Part shown: piece by piece, positions 11,956-21,463 of the stretch
How positions within the stretch are numbered: the stretch's first letter is position 1
How the letters are laid out: every line of letters starts with the position of its first letter
Assembly: GCA_039545355.1 (NCBI GenBank)
Contig: BCJJ01000006.1
Location: forward strand, 434,001-498,000
Reading direction: 5' to 3'
Origin: Trichosporon coremiiforme
Taxonomy: Eukaryota; Basidiomycota; Tremellomycetes; Trichosporonales; Trichosporonaceae
DNA length: 64,000 nt
Program-made: the position numbers and the translations under genes
Notes under the pieces: model-generated
Databases searched by the model: none
The model's input: the letters and a program-made list of their open reading frames with translations, nothing else
Told to the model about the DNA's origin: nothing

Positions 11956-14620
11956 CTAAGCCTTCTTGCCGGCGTCCTCCTTGAGCGAGACGATGCGGTT
12001 GAGGATGATCTTGTCACCGTCGCGGGGGCCGGGGGCGACGTCGGCCGGCTCGTCGATGCACTTGATGGTAGACTCCCGGTCGACAGCAAAGTATGCGAGG
12101 CGCATGCCCTGGAAGCGGATGTTCTCCATGCCAACCAGCTGGTCGGCAGTGACGATGGGGTCGTCTGCGTGGTTCTTTCCATCGCCCTTGGGCTTCTCCT
12201 CGCTCTTGGCGTTCTCCTCATTGGCGACCTCGCACTCCTGCGCCGCCTTGGCGGTACGTTCGTGGGACTCCTTGCGCGCGTCGGCGATGCTCTTCTTCGC
12301 GAGCTGGTAGAAGGCGGGCTCGATGACGGCGCCCGTGAACACCTCGAGACTGTCCGGGTTCACGTCGGCCTCAAAGTCGGCAGGAGGCGGGTCAGACTTG
12401 AACAGCGGCTTGAAGTAGCGCACCTCGTCGATCTTGACCGCGCCAGGCGCGTTGACCCACTGGATGTACGCCTTTGGCTTGCCTGTGTTCTGGCCGCCGA
12501 GGGCGGGATCCTCGAGGCGCGCGCGAATCTCGGTCACCTCTCCCTGCTCGTTCTTAGAGAACGAAGTGCAGGTGACAGGGAACGGCGCCTTGAAGAGACC
12601 GACCGTCTTGCCGGGCGCGAGACGGAAGTAGTCGGGCGCATCGACCTCGCGGAAGTCGTCCCGGTCGATGTACACCTCGCGGGAGAACGTCGTGTCCACC
12701 TCACCCATCGCGGGAATCTTCGGGTGCAGCGGCACCTTGACTGTGACCGAGTAGTCGGCGGGGACGTTCTCAAGCACAATCTTAACTGGCTTCAGGACCA
12801 TCATGAGGCGCGGCGCGCTGTCCTCGAGGAACTTGCGCACCGTGCTCTCAAACTTCTGCAGCTGGGTTTCGGACAGGAGCGTCGTGACGCCGAGCTCCGA
12901 GACGAACGCAAGCAGCGCGCCGGGCGGGATACCACGCCTTCGCAGGGCGATGATGGTGTACAGGCGCGGGTCGTCCCAGTTCTTGACGAGGCCGGACTCG
13001 ACGAGCCGCCGCACCTTGCGCTTGGACAGGAATGTGCCCTGGAGGTTGAGACGGGCAAACTCGTACTGGCGCGGCTTGTAGACCTCGAGCGCGTCGCAGA
13101 GCCACTCGTAGCTTTCGCGCGCGGGGATGAATTCCGTCGTGCACAGCGAGTGCGTGATGTGCTCCATGCTGTCGCAGAGACAGTGCGTGAAGTCGTACGT
13201 GGGATAGATCTTCCACTTGTCCCCGGTGCGGTGGTGCGGCGCCTTCTTGACGCGGTACGCGATCGCGTCCCACATGTACGGATTGCCAGACGTCAGGTCC
13301 TGCTTCATGCGCAGGCATGCCGTCTTCTCGGCGTACTCGCCGTTCTTCATGCGCTCGAACTCGGCCAGATTCTCCTCCACCGGCCGGTCGCGGTGCTCAC
13401 ACGGCTTCGGGTTGCCGTGGCCGCCGCCGCGGTCCTCCTTGATCTTCTCCGCGTCACACGTGCACACGTACGCCTTGCCGCGCTCGATCAGCTCGACAGC
13501 AAGCAGGTACAGCTTGTCAAAGTTGTCCGAGCTGTACGTGATCTTCCACGGCTCGAAGCCGAGCCATCGCACCGTCTCCAGAATGCTCTGGAAGAACCGC
13601 CCCTCCTCAGCCTCCGGGTTCGTGTCGTCGTAGCGCAGGTACGTCCGTCCGCCGTGGAACTTGGCGTAACCAAAGTCCACCATGATCGCCTTCACGTGCC
13701 CGATGTGCAGGTATCCGTTCGGCTCGGGCGGGAATCGCGTGTACACCTGTCCGTTCGTGTCCTTCAGGTGCTGCACCTTGAGCTCGGGCTTGATCTGGGG
13801 GTTCTCGCCGACCTTGTGGAACTCGGACAGGAAGCCCTCCTCGAAGATGCGGGTCGGGAGGTCGGGGGCAGCACCAGCCGTCGACGACGAGGCGGCGGCG
13901 GCGGAAGTGGCAGCCTTCGGAGCAGCCTTGGCCTTGGCAGGCTTCGCGGACGCCTTCGCAGCCTCGGCGCGCGCCTTGGCCGCAGCAGCCTTGTCACCGA
14001 ACAGCTCGGTGAAGACCGACTCAACTGCGTGCTTCAGATCAGCGGCCGGAGCCCACTTCAGGTCGGACGTCGATCCCTTAATGCCGCCCATGAACGGGCC
14101 CTGGTCAGCCCACGACGCAATCGGCTTCGCGAGGCCGGAGATGTACTCCTTGATCAGGCCCGGGAGCTGCTCGAGGGTAAGGCTAACGCCGACGCCGGCT
14201 GCCTTGTCGAACGCAGCGGCATCAGGGGGGATAGTGGGGTTCGCCTCGAGGTACTTGACCGCGGCTGATGGTTAGCTCTTGCCATATCACAAGCTCCAGC
14301 CTGAAACATCACTACTCACCAGCAACCTGATCCGGGGACACGACGCTGCCGTCCTCGATGCGCGAGACGATGTACTTGCGCGCGTCGGGAGAGAGCTTGC
14401 TTCCGGTAGCAGAAAGCTTGACGAGCGCGTTCGCCTGACCGGTCGGGAACGTCTTGCCCTCGAGTCCAGTCTCGTCGACGAGCGCACGGAACGCAGTGCC
14501 CGACTTGGGGGTACGCACGAGCTCGGTCGCGCTGTTGGTGGTGAGGCCGAAGCGCTCGAAGCGGGCGATGAGCTCGGCGTTCTCCGGAGCGGCGGGGTCG
14601 AACTTCGCCTTCGGGGCCAT
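11956..14620 (-). CDS. GLN4: Glutaminyl-tRNA synthetase
   Basis: Model: exons 14620-14320 and 14264-11956, 869 aa. A class I synthetase that charges tRNA-Gln. Residues 1 to ~210 are the eukaryotic N-terminal domain (RNA-binding, Yqey-like), followed by an Ala/Lys-rich linker. The HIGH motif is at ~280 ([16 protein letters not shown]), and a KMSKS-type loop at ~511 ([10 protein letters not shown]). GlnRS/GluRS family landmarks include [10 protein letters not shown] and [23 protein letters not shown]. The anticodon-binding beta-barrels occupy the C-terminal third. GlnRS rather than GluRS is supported by the [18 protein letters not shown] stretch and YEFARLNL. It shares a short divergent promoter with the zinc-finger gene at 14869. 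Confidence 0.95.
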
Positions 14621-14763
14621 CCTTCTTTTGCTGCTGCGGGTGGCACGGAAAGTGGTTGTTGTTATCAGTCAACCCGAGACCCACGACTCGACTTTTGAGC
14701 GGGAGACAGGGGAACAAGGGGTCCAGCGTCATTTGCGACCACGACGCCACGTCATTCAATAAC

Positions 14764-14774
14764 CACGTGACGTC
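14764..14774. promoter_or_regulatory. CACGTGACGTC composite site in divergent promoter
   Basis: The 248-bp gap between the GLN4 start (14620, minus) and the finger-protein start (14869, plus) holds an E-box (CACGTG) overlapping a CRE/ATF-like TGACGTC. One bZIP or bHLH site could serve both genes. Inference only. Confidence 0.35.
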
Positions 14775-14868
14775 TTATCAGTGAGTCCTGTCTTCCCTGT
14801 CAGGTACATGCCGCTGCGATTGCCGCTGAGTTGTTTTCGCGCCGACAACAACACCAGAGTCTCCATCC

Positions 14869-16382
14869 ATGACCTCGGACGGCAGCGGAGCAACGACGCC
14901 CCATCTGGGCGCTCAAAAAAGGCCTGGAGAGTCCATTGGTGCGTCTACCCTGCTCCCTTCATCCCTTCCCTTCCCCAAGTCCCGACACTAACGCCCAGAC
15001 ACCGATCGACCCCGCCAGATCCCCCGGCAATCGGGGCCCGAGGAAGATGCGACGCAGGGCGATGTGAAGCCCGAAGCCGTCGGAGAAGCAGGACCTGGAC
15101 CGCAGACGGCGCGCCGCCGCTCGCTCGGACCTGTACCGCAACCGAGTCCTACCGTCTTCCACCGTATCATGGAGCAGCGCGCCGGCAATGGCACGAGCAC
15201 GCAGGCGAGCGACATCAGCTCCTTTTCGAGCCCGCCGGAACAGGCTGAGCAGAAAGTGAAGGGAGAGTTACGTATGGTTGATGGTGAGAGGCGTACGTCG
15301 CTCCGGACAGCGATAGCGACAGCACGCAGTCGATGGGACATACCTCGGCCCAGCAGTCGCAGCACACGTGCGCGCTCGCTGGATGCTCAGAAGCATTCGG
15401 AACACCAGAAGAATTGGCGGCACACATTCGAGCACACGCGGACATGATTGCTGCGCCGCCAAGAGGCAGGGAGGCAGAGCTCGAGGAGCGGATATCGGCG
15501 CTGGAGGCGCAGGTGCGGGAGAAGGACGTCGAGATTGGACGCCAAGCAGCCTACATCGCCGACCTGGAGCGGGACCCGCCGGAGATTCTTTCGCAGCCGA
15601 CACAAGATACGCCTGAAGCCGAAATCCACGGGCTGAAGAAGAAGCTGAAGTCGTCCCAGCTGGCATTGAAGAGCGCGCGCTCCGACCTCTCCTTCTTCCG
15701 GGAACAGTACTCTACCGCCTCGACGAGCGCCGTTACAGAGGTTGCACGCGCGGACAAGTTGGCCTCTCAAGTCACGCGGCTGAAGGAGCAGCTTTCACTT
15801 GGCCTGAAGCAGCGCAGCCTGCACTTCGAGGCTACGCTCGCCGCGCACGCCAAGGCAGAGGAGAAGGCGAAGTACCAGCTGCACCTGCTTCTGGCTCAGA
15901 GCCGCCGCACGGACGATCGCATCCGACATCGCGCGGCGCAGCACGAGCGGCTCGTGAAGGAGAATCGGACGTACGAGACGGAGCTGCACGAAGCGCGCAG
16001 CCGTGCCGACACGCTGCAGAAGCGCAACAACGAGCTGCTCGACCAGGTCGCCACCCTCCGCGGCCGGCTCATGGGCGCGTTCGACAGTGTCTCGAACTCG
16101 GCCAGCGACAGCGAAGCAGAGGGCGAGAGGGAGAACGGCGGCTTCCACAAGTTCGACGCGCAGGAAGGCAAGCTCGGCATGCCGGCGCTTACACCCACCG
16201 CGGCGCGGCCACTGACTCCGGTAGTCCAGGATGTGATGCTGGGTGCGTCGCCAGCGGCCGGGCCGCAGCAGACTGAGCTCATGTTCAAGTGCAAGTGGGA
16301 GAACTGCGCGGCCATCTTTGCAGCGAGGGGAGAACTCGAGGCGCACGCGCTGGGACATGTCCAGGGCGAGCTGGACCAGTGA
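14869..16382 (+). CDS. Coiled-coil protein flanked by two C2H2 fingers
   Basis: Model: exons 14869-14938, 14999-15255 and 15330-16382, 459 aa. The first junction is clear. The second (donor GTGAAG at 15256, acceptor at 15329) is the only pairing I found that restores the downstream frame. Residues 1-109 are Pro/Arg-rich. A C2H2 finger at ~123-145 has C-x4-C-x12-H-x3-H spacing (CALAGCSEAFGTPEELAAHIRAH). A long coiled coil spans ~155-360. A second C2H2 finger with identical spacing lies at ~430-452 (CKWENCAAIFAARGELEAH). The function is unknown. Finger plus coiled-coil symmetry suggests a dimeric scaffold or DNA-associated factor. The 5' exon assignment is the least certain part; translation could also start at 15333. 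Confidence 0.7.
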
Positions 16383-16561
16383 GGACATCATGTAACATTT
16401 CTTGTGTATGAATCTTTGGACACACTGGCTTACCTACAAGCAGCTTCTCGAGTTGACGACCGCGGGAGTGGTAAGACAAGGGCGGAAGGGCACCAAAACG
16501 ACATCGGCGCCTGCGCCCTCGACAGCGCCCGGGGCGCAATGGTAGTGTAACGTCACGTGGA

Positions 16562-16644
16562 GGGCGTCTAGCTCAGTTGGTAGAGCGCGTCATTAGCATT
16601 GTCTAATATTGACGAGGTCTTTGGTTCGATTCCTAAGTCGTCCA
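16562..16644 (+). tRNA. tRNA-Ala(AGC) with 10-nt intron
   Basis: A cloverleaf can be drawn: acceptor GGGCGTC/GTCGTCC, D-arm GCTC-AGTTGGTA-GAGC, anticodon stem CGTCA/TGACG, loop TTAGCA+T interrupted after position 37 by 10 nt, T-loop TTCGATT, discriminator A. The anticodon is AGC (Ala). There is one T-T mismatch in the acceptor stem and one in the T-stem. A TTTTT Pol III terminator lies at 16652-16656 and a CACGTG motif at 16554-16559 just upstream. Confidence 0.85.
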
Positions 16645-16651
16645 CGCTTGC

Positions 16652-16656
16652 TTTTT
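16652..16656 (+). terminator. Pol III T-run after tRNA-Ala
   Basis: Five T residues 7 nt past the tRNA 3' end, the normal RNA polymerase III stop signal. Confidence 0.7.
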
Positions 16657-16717
16657 GCGTTTGCGTTTGTTCTCTCCCTTTCCCCTTCAACCCAACCGTA
16701 CCGACATGTAGATCGTT

Positions 16718-18581
16718 TCAAGTACCTCTCAGCTCACTGTCGGTATGCTCCAGTACTGACGGTCAGCTCCAGCGCGCGGCGCCGTAGCTTACGCGCAAGC
16801 TCTGATGCCAGGTCAATCAGCGCTTGAGCCATCGGCGCCCACATCAGCTGACACTTTGTCTCCGAGTCAGCTTCAACATGTCTTTCGAGCTTACCACCCA
16901 CATTCTGCTCGCCAGGAGTCTCCCTTCACCTTCGAGGCGCATGAGCTAGCTTACGATTGCCTGGGAAAGGTCAGGTCAGCTAGTTATCGCAAGCGCGGTA
17001 CTGCAGATGGACACGCACCACCAATCTGTGCTTGCGGGTCTGACTCTCGCTTTCCGCAGGATGGTAGAACCCACCACCTCGGTGCCTTGTGAAGCTGCAA
17101 GTCAGCGTAAGTCGAGAAGAGAGTTTGCGCAGCTCACAGGGGAAGTCTGGTGTCAGCCAAGCGACCGAAATGCCCAGCTTATTTTCTGCTGCGGCTCTGA
17201 GTCCACTTGCAATCCAATCCCTCACTATCAGCTTTTCAGGCTGTCACCCATCTGCTGACCACCTACGCTAGGGGTCGATGCAAAGTCTGCCATCAGCTAG
17301 CCAGCAACATCGATAGCTCATTCTCAGCTGGGACAAGTCACCCTGGAGCCGTTGCGCAGCAGCCTACATGTCCCAACCACCAGTCTATCACCTCGTACAG
17401 TCGCTCAAGCTCCCCTCGGTTCACTTCCGGCGTCAGTTTTCGACAACGGAGGGTAACTCACCTGGCCATCACGACTGCAGGTCAGTTTAAGCCTTAACCA
17501 TAGAAAAGAGCATGCGCAGAGTCTGGATTCAGCTGCACGGCAGCTACAGCAGCTTACCTATCTCCATGGCTCCATCAACGCCGCCTCTGCGTCCAGTTCC
17601 TGATTATCGGCTTGAACGGGAGGTTGTACAGCTGCTCACCACCTGCACTCGGCGTCGGCATGCCGTCCGATATCAGCTAAACTCCGCCGTCTTTTAGCTC
17701 ATTTGGCTGATATTCAGCTAAGAGATGTAGCCAACGAGCTCACATCCTCAAGAGCCTGAGGTCAACTCGCCCCGTGCAGGAAACCTTACTCGTACACCTG
17801 CTATCAACTTCCCTGGGCCCGTGCAAGCTCACACCTTGTCGCCAATTCGTCGCCGCACAGGTCTGTAAGTCAGCTTCGTCCGTCACGGGGAAGCTCACCG
17901 TAGCCTTGAGGTCAGCTCTGCCAGTGGTTGTAGCTACCCCTCACCGTCCACCATCAGCTCAATGGGGATTCCCAGCTTACGCTCCGCTTCTCTCCAGTCT
18001 GCGGTCAGCTCACGCCGCCAAGAGAGCCTACGGCTCACGAGCAGGGTCTGGTGTCTGCTAACTGGTAGCTAAATAAAGTACCATCGCCGTAACAGCCACG
18101 ACACGCTCCCTCCCGCTGTGTTCAATACGCCGGAGTTTCCTCGAAACTATAGATGCCCACCATATCCGACGATGTAACCGCTGTAATCAGCTCAGTGCTC
18201 CAATCATCGAAGCTCACCTTGCCTGTTCTCAAGACTGAGCTCTCAGTTAGCTAAGTCGCTGCAGCAGCTCATCTCAAGTCTGAGGTATGCTCCCAAACCG
18301 TCTTTGGCTCGCCAGATCGGGCCACCTTGCAGCCCGAGTTGACGCAACACCACATGCCACAGCATCCTCTCATACACCGCCTGATGTCAGCTCTCAGAGA
18401 GTTAGGTAGCTCACCTAGTCGTGAGACGTTAGCGCACTGCGCATTTCAAAACCCAAAACCGTTCGTCAGCTTAATCAACCGCAGCCTCAGCTCACCGATC
18501 GGGTCTGGCATCAGCTCGCGCAGACAACGTGGGTTCACCACTTCCATTCCGTGGCTGCTGGTCAGAAAGTACAGGGGGGTT
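16718..18581 (-). other. Minimal-intron/microexon array A, 3' part (candidate hyper-intronic gene)
   Basis: No long ORF exists, but the minus strand is a chain of units beginning GTGAGCT or GTAAGCT and ending AGCTGAC(n)CAG. Measured examples are 16860-16894 (35 nt), 16756-16792 (37 nt) and 17863-17898 (36 nt). Between them lie exon-sized pieces. Removing the first two introns joins three pieces in one open frame: RLLASRMWV, then TKCQLMWAPMAQALIDLASE (plus LAL), then LEHTDSELRGT and a stop at 16718-16720. The form matches MET16 introns 2 and 3. Some units have ATAAGCT or ATGAGCT in place of a GT donor, so part may be decayed or exonised. A complete protein could not be assembled. It may be a real gene, a pseudogene or an intron-generating repeat. 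Confidence 0.5.
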
Positions 18582-18583
18582 TA

Positions 18584-19949
18584 CAGTGGTGGTTTTTAGT
18601 TTCCGGACACCCCCCCTCCGTGCGCGACTCGTCGTGACACATCAACCACGGTTGCTATTGTTGCATGCAGCATATCGGAAGAAAGCTGAGACACAGGGCT
18701 ATTGGCATGTATAACTTTCGAATGCATAGCTACTTGAATGTGTTGTCTCCAGCGTGTTCTATGACAAGTGGAATTCTGTCAAACATCGTCAGGATGCAGT
18801 TATTGATCTCCTTCTGTGGTATCTCTCTCCAGAGCATCTGAGCGCGCTTGATCATCCTTGGGATGCTATCCTTTTGAGGTCTGGTGCCGTAGACCCTGCG
18901 CTTGAGCGTGGCCCACTCATGTTCAATGGGGTTGAGATCAGGAGAGTTGGCAGGATGAGGAAGACTGACCATGTTGTGGCGCTTTTTTGTCTTGTTGCAG
19001 AGAGGTGTGTGGTGCAACCTGGCGCCGTCCTCGAGGATAGAGACACTGCCATAGCCCCTCCAGTTGGCCTTTACTCTTGCATGCGCTCTGCGCAGCTCCT
19101 GGCTTAAGATAAGTTCGTTGTAGTCGAACTGGTCCATTCCTTTGCGCTTGTATCGCTTCTTGCCATTCTTATCCCAGTAGGGGATCATAGGGGTGGGGAT
19201 GTAGACGAGTTCAGAGCGTCCATTCCACCAGATAGCTGCCCAGAACATCGCACCCTGTGATCCAGGAGGCCTTGCAATGCGTCTAAAGCGCTTTGGGCAG
19301 CGCTGGCCTTGTTTGCCAGTCCACCAGCCGCTCATGGAGCCGTCCAATGTAATGAAGGTCTCATCTGAGTAGATGACACTCTTCCAGTCGAGTTTCTGAT
19401 GGTCCAGGGCGTATTTGAGGCGAGCAGCCTTCTGCTTGTCGGTCAGATAGGGCACTCTGGGTTGCCTGTAGCGCTTGAGCTTCTTCTTCTTCATTGCCAA
19501 GCGCACAGAGGAGCGAGAGGGTGAGACAGAGCTGTTGGCCTTCTCCTGGAGGAGTGTGGCAATCTTTCTAGGTGATGCCCCGGGGTCTCTCTTCGCCAGG
19601 GTGACCACTTTCTGCATGAAACTCGGCGTAGAGACTGTTCTGGGTCTGCCTGATCGAGGTAGATCGCGTGTGGAGCCAGTCCTTTCGTATTTGGCTACAA
19701 GATCGCTGATTGAACTTCTAGGTACTTTGAAGTGGCGATGTGCAGCCCTGATGCCATGAAGTTGGGCATAGTTGACGATTGCACCGCGTTTTGAGGGCGA
19801 TTTGGGCATCCGCATCATGCTAGGTCAATGGAGAAGACGCGACTGATCTTGCATGCAAAGTTTAAGAGGCACCGGTGCAGTACGGCAAAAGTTATGTGGC
19901 ATCGCGCGACAAGGTCATGTGAGTGTCCGGTTACTTATAAACACCACTG
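18584..19949 (-). mobile_element. Tc1/mariner-type DNA transposon, apparently complete
   Basis: The element is bounded by 27-bp imperfect terminal inverted repeats, 18584-18610 (CAGTGGTGGTTTTTAGTTTC, then CGGACAC) and 19923-19949. It is flanked by TA at 18582-18583 and 19950-19951, the family's target duplication. It encodes one uninterrupted transposase. It sits inside array A and abuts a second element at its right end. Length 1366 bp. Confidence 0.92.
18730..19818 (-). CDS. Tc1/mariner transposase, DD34E
   Basis: An intact 362-aa ORF. Residues ~5-110 hold paired helix-turn-helix DNA-binding domains (VPRSSISDLVAKYERTGS, then the GRPRT linker motif). The catalytic triad is D in VIYSDETFI, D in SILEDGARLHH, and E in NSPDLNPIEHEWATLK. 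I count 34 residues between the second D and E, giving DD34E. It should bind the terminal inverted repeats and catalyse cut-and-paste transposition into TA. No frameshift or stop is seen, so the element may be active or recently arrived. Confidence 0.95.
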   Translation of the reverse strand: MMRMPKSPSKRGAIVNYAQLHGIRAAHRHFKVPRSSISDLVAKYERTGSTRDLPRSGRPRTVSTPSFMQKVVTLAKRDPGASPRKIATLLQEKANSSVSPSRSSVRLAMKKKKLKRYRQPRVPYLTDKQKAARLKYALDHQKLDWKSVIYSDETFITLDGSMSGWWTGKQGQRCPKRFRRIARPPGSQGAMFWAAIWWNGRSELVYIPTPMIPYWDKNGKKRYKRKGMDQFDYNELILSQELRRAHARVKANWRGYGSVSILEDGARLHHTPLCNKTKKRHNMVSLPHPANSPDLNPIEHEWATLKRRVYGTRPQKDSIPRMIKRAQMLWREIPQKEINNCILTMFDRIPLVIEHAGDNTFK

Positions 19950-19951
19950 TA

Positions 19952-20658
19952 TGATGTATTCGAACGGTGGCGCCACCACTAACACCACTTCGTGAGCAGG
20001 CGACTCGCCCGAACCTCTGTAACTCCATCGTTTCTGCAGCTATGCATTTCAAACTTGGCATGCGCATAGCGCTGTGTCTTGGATACAAGCTCATATCATG
20101 CATGCACATCTATATCTGCCGGACAAGAAGGGTTTGGGGGTGACCTGGAAGCGCTATAGATTGTTCTCACGCATGATCCTGCGGATGGTTGACAAGCAGA
20201 AGCGCCTAACATTGGCCTCGACGACTGGAACAAGCTTCTTGGGCGTGAGCTTGTGGTGCTGTTGGATTGTCTTCACAACCGCTTGCTCCTCGCGCTTGCT
20301 GTAGGTCCGTGGGCGTCCACTTCGCTTCTTGTTGAGCAGAGCTTCGTCCACAGAAGAGTTGGGGTCCATGGCTGTCGATCCAGCAACCTTCTTGAGCTGG
20401 TAAGAAACTGTAGAAGGAGCACACTGGTACTCATCAGCCACAGCCCTCAATGACATGTGCTTGGTAAGCGCAGCCATTCCAGCACGCTCTGCAGGTGCAA
20501 ACTCGCGTATCTTGGGCATTTGGAAGCGTAGAGTTCCAATATGCAGTCAGACTGGCTTAAAAGTGATGCATACGGTGGCGAATGGAGTTGGAAGATGCTT
20601 CTCGAGAAGCATGTCTCGAGCGCCACAACGCCACACTCTGTATTGTTCGAATACATCA
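19952..20658 (-). mobile_element. Non-autonomous Tc1/mariner-like element sharing a TA with its neighbour
   Basis: Perfect 14-bp terminal inverted repeats (TGATGTATTCGAAC at 19952-19965 and its complement at 20645-20658) are flanked by TA at 19950-19951 and 20659-20660. The 707-bp element keeps only the N-terminal part of a transposase. It directly abuts the 18584-19949 element, and the two share the central TA. One therefore inserted into the target duplication of the other. An 18-bp perfect palindrome (ATGCTTCTCGAGAAGCAT) lies at 20595-20612. Confidence 0.85.
20154..20519 (-). pseudogene. Truncated transposase, helix-turn-helix part only
   Basis: A 121-aa ORF with an N-terminal HTH (MSLRAVADEYQCAPSTVSYQ), a GRPRTYSKRE linker and a second HTH (STIRRIMRENN). 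A TAG follows, and just past it the same frame reads RFQVTPKPFLS, resembling the next conserved block of Tc1-like transposases, before sequence identity is lost. The whole DDE catalytic domain is missing. The remnant could still bind element ends and act as a repressor, but that is speculation. Confidence 0.8.
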
Positions 20659-21428
20659 TAAACCCTTCCCCTGTACCTGTTGTCAGCTCGCGGCATGGTG
20701 GGGCCAGCGTACCTTACTTGCGCCCGCTTCCGTTACGCCCGCCCGCGCCCTCGGTGCCCGCACGTCCCCTACCGATCCCACACTGTCCCTCAACTATCCC
20801 ACACTTGTAGTAGCTCACGACCAGCCCTCAACACTCGGCAGCAGTGCAAGTCAGCGTGGAGCCTGTTTGTCAGCTCGCAGCCGATTCTGGTTAGCTTGCC
20901 TTGTCTTGGAGCCCTGGGGGTCAGCTACATGCACAGGACAGTGAGCTAACGAAGGCCTGATGTCTGCTTGTTAAGATGTGTCCAGCCTACTCTGACTGTC
21001 AGTTACCAGCCCTGATGAAAGCTCTCTATTCGACTACTGTGGGCCCATACGCCCAGACCGCCATGGCGCAAGTCTGCAGCCAGCTTCGGCCGAAGGTACG
21101 CGAACGGCTTACGCTTCGTCTCCCGTCGTCTGGCAATCAGCTGATAGTGGGAATTCCAGCTTACCGCCAGTCACCACCCAGCTCCATAAGCATACTCCGC
21201 TCTTCATGGCCGCTTTGAGATCTTGTCGTGGGTTGGGCGTTGCGGACCTCGATGGCGACCGATCTCGACGCCTATCTCCGCCTGCCCGCCTCCACCTTGG
21301 CCACCATTGTTTGGTTCCACACCGACCTTCCCCTGATTTTCGCTTCTACCTCTCTCCATCATCCATTAGTCAGTTTACACCACGCTCGCGCGCTCCACAC
21401 GCTTCGCGTGACCCGCTCGCCAATGCAT

Positions 21429-21463
21429 CATCTTGCATCTCCCTACAGCAATGACCCTACCAC
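21429..21463. repeat. 35-bp perfect repeat, copy 1
   Basis: Identical to 24119-24153. On the minus strand it sits at the presumed 5' end of an array-A copy. Flanking similarity, weaker, extends downstream on the minus strand to a shared ACGCCCAAC(G/C)CACGACAA block. Confidence 0.9.

Noticed and set aside
11956..14268. A 699-codon plus-strand open frame opposite glutaminyl-tRNA synthetase
   Set aside because: It mirrors the synthetase codons, is Leu/Val/Arg-rich without domains, and the minus-strand protein is unambiguous.
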